Shown one piece after another: positions 6,479 through 8,556 of a DNA stretch of 8,556 nt (its first letter is position 1; the number at the start of each line of letters is the position of its first letter). Position numbers and translations under genes: made by a program. The notes beneath the pieces were generated by a model. It searched no databases. It was not told the origin of the DNA and worked only from the letters and a program-made list of their open reading frames with translations. Origin of the DNA: JBBSIG01 sp038232215 (GTDB lineage Bacteria; Actinomycetota; Thermoleophilia; Gaiellales; Gaiellaceae); the NCBI GenBank assembly GCA_038232215.1, contig JBBSIG010000103.1:1-8556 (forward strand). The letters run 5' to 3'.

Positions 6479-6786
6479 AGGAGATCCTGGCGGACGTCGA
6501 GCGCTGGCGGGCGGACGGGCAGAAGGTGGCGATCGCGACCGTCGTGGCGACGCGGAAGTCGGCGCCGCGTCCGGTCGGCTCCAAGCTCGCGATCTCGGAG
6601 GGCGGCGAGATGGCGGGCTCGGTCTCGGGCGGCTGCGTGGAGTCGGACGTCTACCGCTGCGCGCGCGAGGTGCTCGAGACGGGCAGGCCGCAGCTCCTCT
6701 CGTACGGCATCTCGGACGATCTCGCCTTCACCGTGGGGCTGCCGTGCGGCGGCGAGATCGACGTCTTCGTCGAGCCGCTCGAGTGA
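6475..6786 (+). CDS. Stand-alone XdhC/CoxI N-terminal domain protein
   Basis: This 103-residue protein consists only of the XdhC_CoxI domain. It has the RKSAPRPVGSKLAI segment (27-40), the SGGCVESDV motif with Cys54, and GLPCGGEIDVFVEP with Cys91 near the end. XdhC proteins bind molybdenum cofactor, promote its sulfuration and deliver it to xanthine dehydrogenase-type enzymes. In most of them this domain is fused to a C-terminal Rossmann domain; here the chain stops after the first domain. The next gene carries the Rossmann domain. The GTG start at 6475 overlaps the CoxE-like stop (GTGA) and is supported by GGAGG at 6462-6466. The stop in turn overlaps the next GTG. The two products probably work as a pair on the divergently encoded hydroxylase. 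Confidence 0.9.
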   Translation: MKEILADVERWRADGQKVAIATVVATRKSAPRPVGSKLAISEGGEMAGSVSGGCVESDVYRCAREVLETGRPQLLSYGISDDLAFTVGLPCGGEIDVFVEPLE

Positions 6787-7616
6787 CGACCCCGACCGAC
6801 CGGCTCCTCGCGGCGATCGCGCGCGAGGAGAGCGCGGTCCTCTTCACCGTCGTGGCCGGGGAGCCGCTCGGCGGCAAGCTGCTCGTGCTGGAGGACGGCG
6901 AGCGGCTCGGCGAGGACCTCGGCCCGACCCGTGAGGAGGCCGAGGAGCTGATCCGCGGCGGTCGCAGCCGTCTGCTCGAGCTCGACGGACGCACGGTGTT
7001 CGCCGAGGTCTACGGCCCGCCGCCGCGCCTGCTCGTCTTCGGCGCGGTCGACACGGCGGAGGCGCTCTGCCGGGGAGCGAAGGCGCTCGGCTGGCGGACG
7101 ATCGCGGCCGACGCGCGCGGGGCGTTCGCGACGCGCGAGCGTCTGCCGAGCGCCGACGAGCTGATCGTGGCCTGGCCCGAGGAAGTGCTCGAGCGCGTCG
7201 CGCCCGACCACGCCACGGCGGTGGTCGTGCTCACGCACGACGACAAGTTCGACGTCCCGGCACTCGCCGGCGCTCTTCGCACGGACGCGTTCTACGTCGG
7301 CGCGCTCGGTTCCCGGCGCACGCAGGCCCGCCGGCGCGAGCGCCTGCTCGAGGCAGGGGTCGACGAGGCGTCCCTCGCCCGCGTCTCGGGGCCGTGCGGG
7401 CTCGACATCGGCGCCGACACGCCGGCCGAGACGGCGCTCTCGATCCTCGCCGAGGCTCTCGCTGCGCGAGCGGGGCGCGACGGCGGACCGCTTCTGTCTG
7501 CGGCCGGGCGCATCCACGTCGAGGTCGACGAGATGGTTGATTCCAAATTCGGGTGCCGCCCGGGGACGTCCCCGGCCAAGCCGGGCGCCGAGATCGCTCG
7601 CGGCGCAGGCCTGTAG
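6783..7616 (+). CDS. XdhC-family protein with Rossmann domain; C-terminal tail from an inserted element
   Basis: This 277-residue protein has a degenerate XdhC_CoxI domain in its first 80 residues. GGKLLVLEDGERLGEDLGPTREE (30-52) aligns with the family's GGGC region but has no cysteine there. A complete XdhC Rossmann domain follows: PPPRLLVFGAVDTAEAL (79-95), VVVLTHDDKFD (147-157), FYVGALGSRRTQARRRERL (170-188) and GLDIGADTPAETALSI (206-221). XdhC proteins handle sulfurated molybdenum cofactor for the hydroxylase. The GTG start overlaps the preceding stop (GTGA), so the two XdhC-type genes are coupled. Residues 251-277 (MVDSKFG to GAGL) and the TAG stop lie inside the MITE-like repeat at 7531-7698. 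That tail is probably not ancestral, since the family normally ends near GRIH, here residues 242-245. Confidence 0.9.
   Translation: MTTPTDRLLAAIAREESAVLFTVVAGEPLGGKLLVLEDGERLGEDLGPTREEAEELIRGGRSRLLELDGRTVFAEVYGPPPRLLVFGAVDTAEALCRGAKALGWRTIAADARGAFATRERLPSADELIVAWPEEVLERVAPDHATAVVVLTHDDKFDVPALAGALRTDAFYVGALGSRRTQARRRERLLEAGVDEASLARVSGPCGLDIGADTPAETALSILAEALAARAGRDGGPLLSAAGRIHVEVDEMVDSKFGCRPGTSPAKPGAEIARGAGL
7531..7552 (+). repeat. Left terminal inverted repeat of the 168-bp element
   Basis: It begins AGATGGTTGATTCCAAAT. It pairs with the inverted copy at 7677-7698, with mismatches only at positions 6, 19 and 22. On the plus strand it codes for MVDSKFG within the XdhC-family reading frame. 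Confidence 0.75.
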
Positions 7617-7676
7617 GCCTGGGCAAGAGCGAGCTCGACGATCCGGCGCCGTGCCGGGGGCGTCAGCCGGCGCCGC

Positions 7677-7698
7677 TCGGATTTGGAATCAATCATCT
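7677..7698 (-). repeat. Right terminal inverted repeat of the 168-bp element
   Basis: Read on the minus strand it begins AGATGATTGATTCCAAAT and matches the left end at 19 of 22 positions. It lies 62 bp before the start of the SMP-30-family gene, so any promoter of that gene would sit in or right next to this end. Confidence 0.75.
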
Positions 7699-7741
7699 GG
7701 GGCTCGCCGTTTGTTAGGTTCCGCGCCTCGTTCCGGCAGCC

Positions 7742-7753
7742 GAGGAAAGGAAG
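7742..7753 (+). promoter_or_regulatory. Ribosome binding site of the SMP-30-family gene
   Basis: The purine run GAGGAAAGGAAG ends 7 bases before the ATG at 7761. It decides this start over the later in-frame ATGs. No convincing -35/-10 pair is visible between the repeat element and this site. Confidence 0.75.
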
Positions 7754-7760
7754 TGGCTCA

Positions 7761-8556
7761 ATGGCCGTGCGCGTCAAGTCAGAGGCCCTCCACGAGCTGA
7801 TCGCCGAGGACGCCGAGCCCGAGCGGCTCGCGACCGGCTTCACGTTCACGGAGGGCCCGCTGTGGAACGCGGAGGGCGAGTACCTGCTCTTCAGCGACAT
7901 GCCGGCGGACATCCGGCGTCGGTGGGACGAGAGGGACGGCGTCCAGGAGGTCGCGAACCCGAGCAACAAGGGCAACGGGATGACCTACGACGCGGAGGGG
8001 CGACTGCTCGTCTGCGAACACGTGACGAGCTCGCTCGTGCGGATGGATCCCGACGGCCGCGGGGGCTCCCGCGAGACACTCGCGTCGCACTGGCAGGGCA
8101 AGGAGCTGAACAGCCCGAACGACGTGATCGTCGCGAACGACGGCTCGATCCTCTTCAGCGATCCCTGGTACGGCCGCATGCCGGGCTTCGGGGTCGAGCG
8201 GAAGAAGGAGCTCGACTTCCAGGGTGTCTACCGGCTGCCGCCGGACGGCGGCGAGCTGCAGCTCCTCGTCGACGACTTCGAGCAGCCGAACGGCCTCTGC
8301 TTCTCGCCCGACGAGTCGCTCCTCTACATCAACGACACCCCGCGTGCGCACATCCGCGTCTTCGACGTGCAGGAGGACGGCACGATCGCGAACGGCCGCC
8401 TGTTCTTCGAGGGGATCGGCAGCGGCGTGATCGAGGAGGGCATCCCCGACGGGATGAAGCTCGACGAGCGCGGCAACGTCTACGTGACCGGGCCGGGCGG
8501 CGTCTGGGTGATCAGCCCCGAGGCCGAGCACCTGGGCGTGATCGAGGTGCCCGAGA
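7761..8556 (+). CDS. SMP-30/gluconolactonase/LRE family protein (partial, 3' end outside window)
   Basis: The 265 visible residues form most of a six-bladed beta-propeller of the SMP-30/gluconolactonase family. These proteins are metal-dependent hydrolases of lactones or related esters. Likely metal ligands are visible by analogy to human SMP-30: Glu31 in FTEGPLW, Asn177 in QPNGLCFSPDE and Asp230 in IPDGMKLD. SPNDV (118-122) adds the usual substrate-side Asn120 and Asp121. There is no signal peptide, so it should be cytoplasmic. The ATG at 7761 has a good Shine-Dalgarno. It lies 144 bp after the XdhC-family stop with the repeat element between, so it may be a separate transcription unit. A lactonase beside a molybdenum hydroxylase, cupin and tautomerase would suit one catabolic pathway, but the link is by position only. 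The substrate cannot be told from sequence. Confidence 0.92.
   Translation, partial: MAVRVKSEALHELIAEDAEPERLATGFTFTEGPLWNAEGEYLLFSDMPADIRRRWDERDGVQEVANPSNKGNGMTYDAEGRLLVCEHVTSSLVRMDPDGRGGSRETLASHWQGKELNSPNDVIVANDGSILFSDPWYGRMPGFGVERKKELDFQGVYRLPPDGGELQLLVDDFEQPNGLCFSPDESLLYINDTPRAHIRVFDVQEDGTIANGRLFFEGIGSGVIEEGIPDGMKLDERGNVYVTGPGGVWVISPEAEHLGVIEVPE

Larger units (their letters stand above)
7531..7698. mobile_element. MITE-like 168-bp element with 22-bp terminal inverted repeats
   Basis: The ends at 7531-7552 and 7677-7698 are inverted copies that match at 19 of 22 positions. They share the uninterrupted core TTGATTCCAAAT, which is AT-richer than anything around it. The interior holds a 16-bp perfect palindrome CCGGGGACGTCCCCGG (7560-7575), the inverted pair CAGGCCT-GT-AGGCCTG (7606-7621), and two copies of CCGGCGCCG (7643-7651 and 7667-7675). 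No transposase is encoded. On the minus strand the element reads open, including LTPPARRRIVELALAQ, which faintly resembles the helix-turn-helix start of some transposases; that is speculative. I see no clear target-site duplication. It overlaps the XdhC-family 3' end and fills much of the gap before the lactonase gene. It could instead be a chromosomal repeat family or a regulatory inverted repeat. Confidence 0.6.

Noticed and set aside
7531..7698. Reading the inverted repeat as an ordinary intrinsic terminator
   Set aside because: The arms are 124 bases apart and no T-tract follows. The geometry is that of a transposon-like element.

Overview
The window is very GC-rich coding DNA with strong third-position G/C bias, short gaps, overlapping genes (ATGA/GTGA junctions) and GTG starts. 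This suits a high-GC actinobacterium. The protein style would fit the Thermoleophilia/Gaiellales, but that placement is an inference from appearance, not from a search. I see no rRNA, tRNA or CRISPR.

Left arm (minus strand, 4413 down to 1). This looks like one operon for a xanthine dehydrogenase-family molybdenum hydroxylase. In transcription order it encodes the FAD subunit (4413-3625), the double [2Fe-2S] subunit (3628-3098), a molybdopterin subunit split into an N-terminal part (3101-1734) and a C-terminal part (1731-631), a small cupin (638-240), and a 4-oxalocrotonate tautomerase-like protein that runs off the left edge (176-1). Most junctions overlap by 4-8 bases. The order FAD, FeS, large Mo, medium Mo, with about 50 and 39 kDa Mo subunits, recalls the four-subunit nicotinate dehydrogenase (NdhFSLM) of Eubacterium barkeri. 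The substrate here cannot be read from sequence. The tautomerase and cupin suggest catabolism of an aromatic, heteroaromatic or keto/enol compound rather than simple purine oxidation.

Right arm (plus strand, 4489 to 7616). A divergent, tightly packed maturation operon encodes a MoxR/CoxD-like AAA+ ATPase, a CoxE-like VWA protein, a stand-alone XdhC/CoxI N-terminal domain carrying the conserved cysteines, and an XdhC-family protein with a Rossmann domain. Together these would remodel the hydroxylase and load it with sulfurated molybdenum cofactor. The 75-bp divergent gap (4414-4488) has a -10-like hexamer for each direction very close to each start codon. Neither first gene has a clear Shine-Dalgarno, so both may be leaderless.

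Right end. A 168-bp MITE-like element (7531-7698) has near-perfect 22-bp terminal inverted repeats. It overlaps the 3' end of the XdhC gene and supplies its last 27 codons and stop. Beyond it, an SMP-30/gluconolactonase-family gene with a good ribosome binding site starts at 7761 and runs off the right edge. It may be a lactone-hydrolysing step of the same or another pathway.

I judge this to be a recognisable molybdenum-hydroxylase locus with several unusual architectural details (split Mo subunit, split XdhC, element-derived C-terminus), not an entirely new system.
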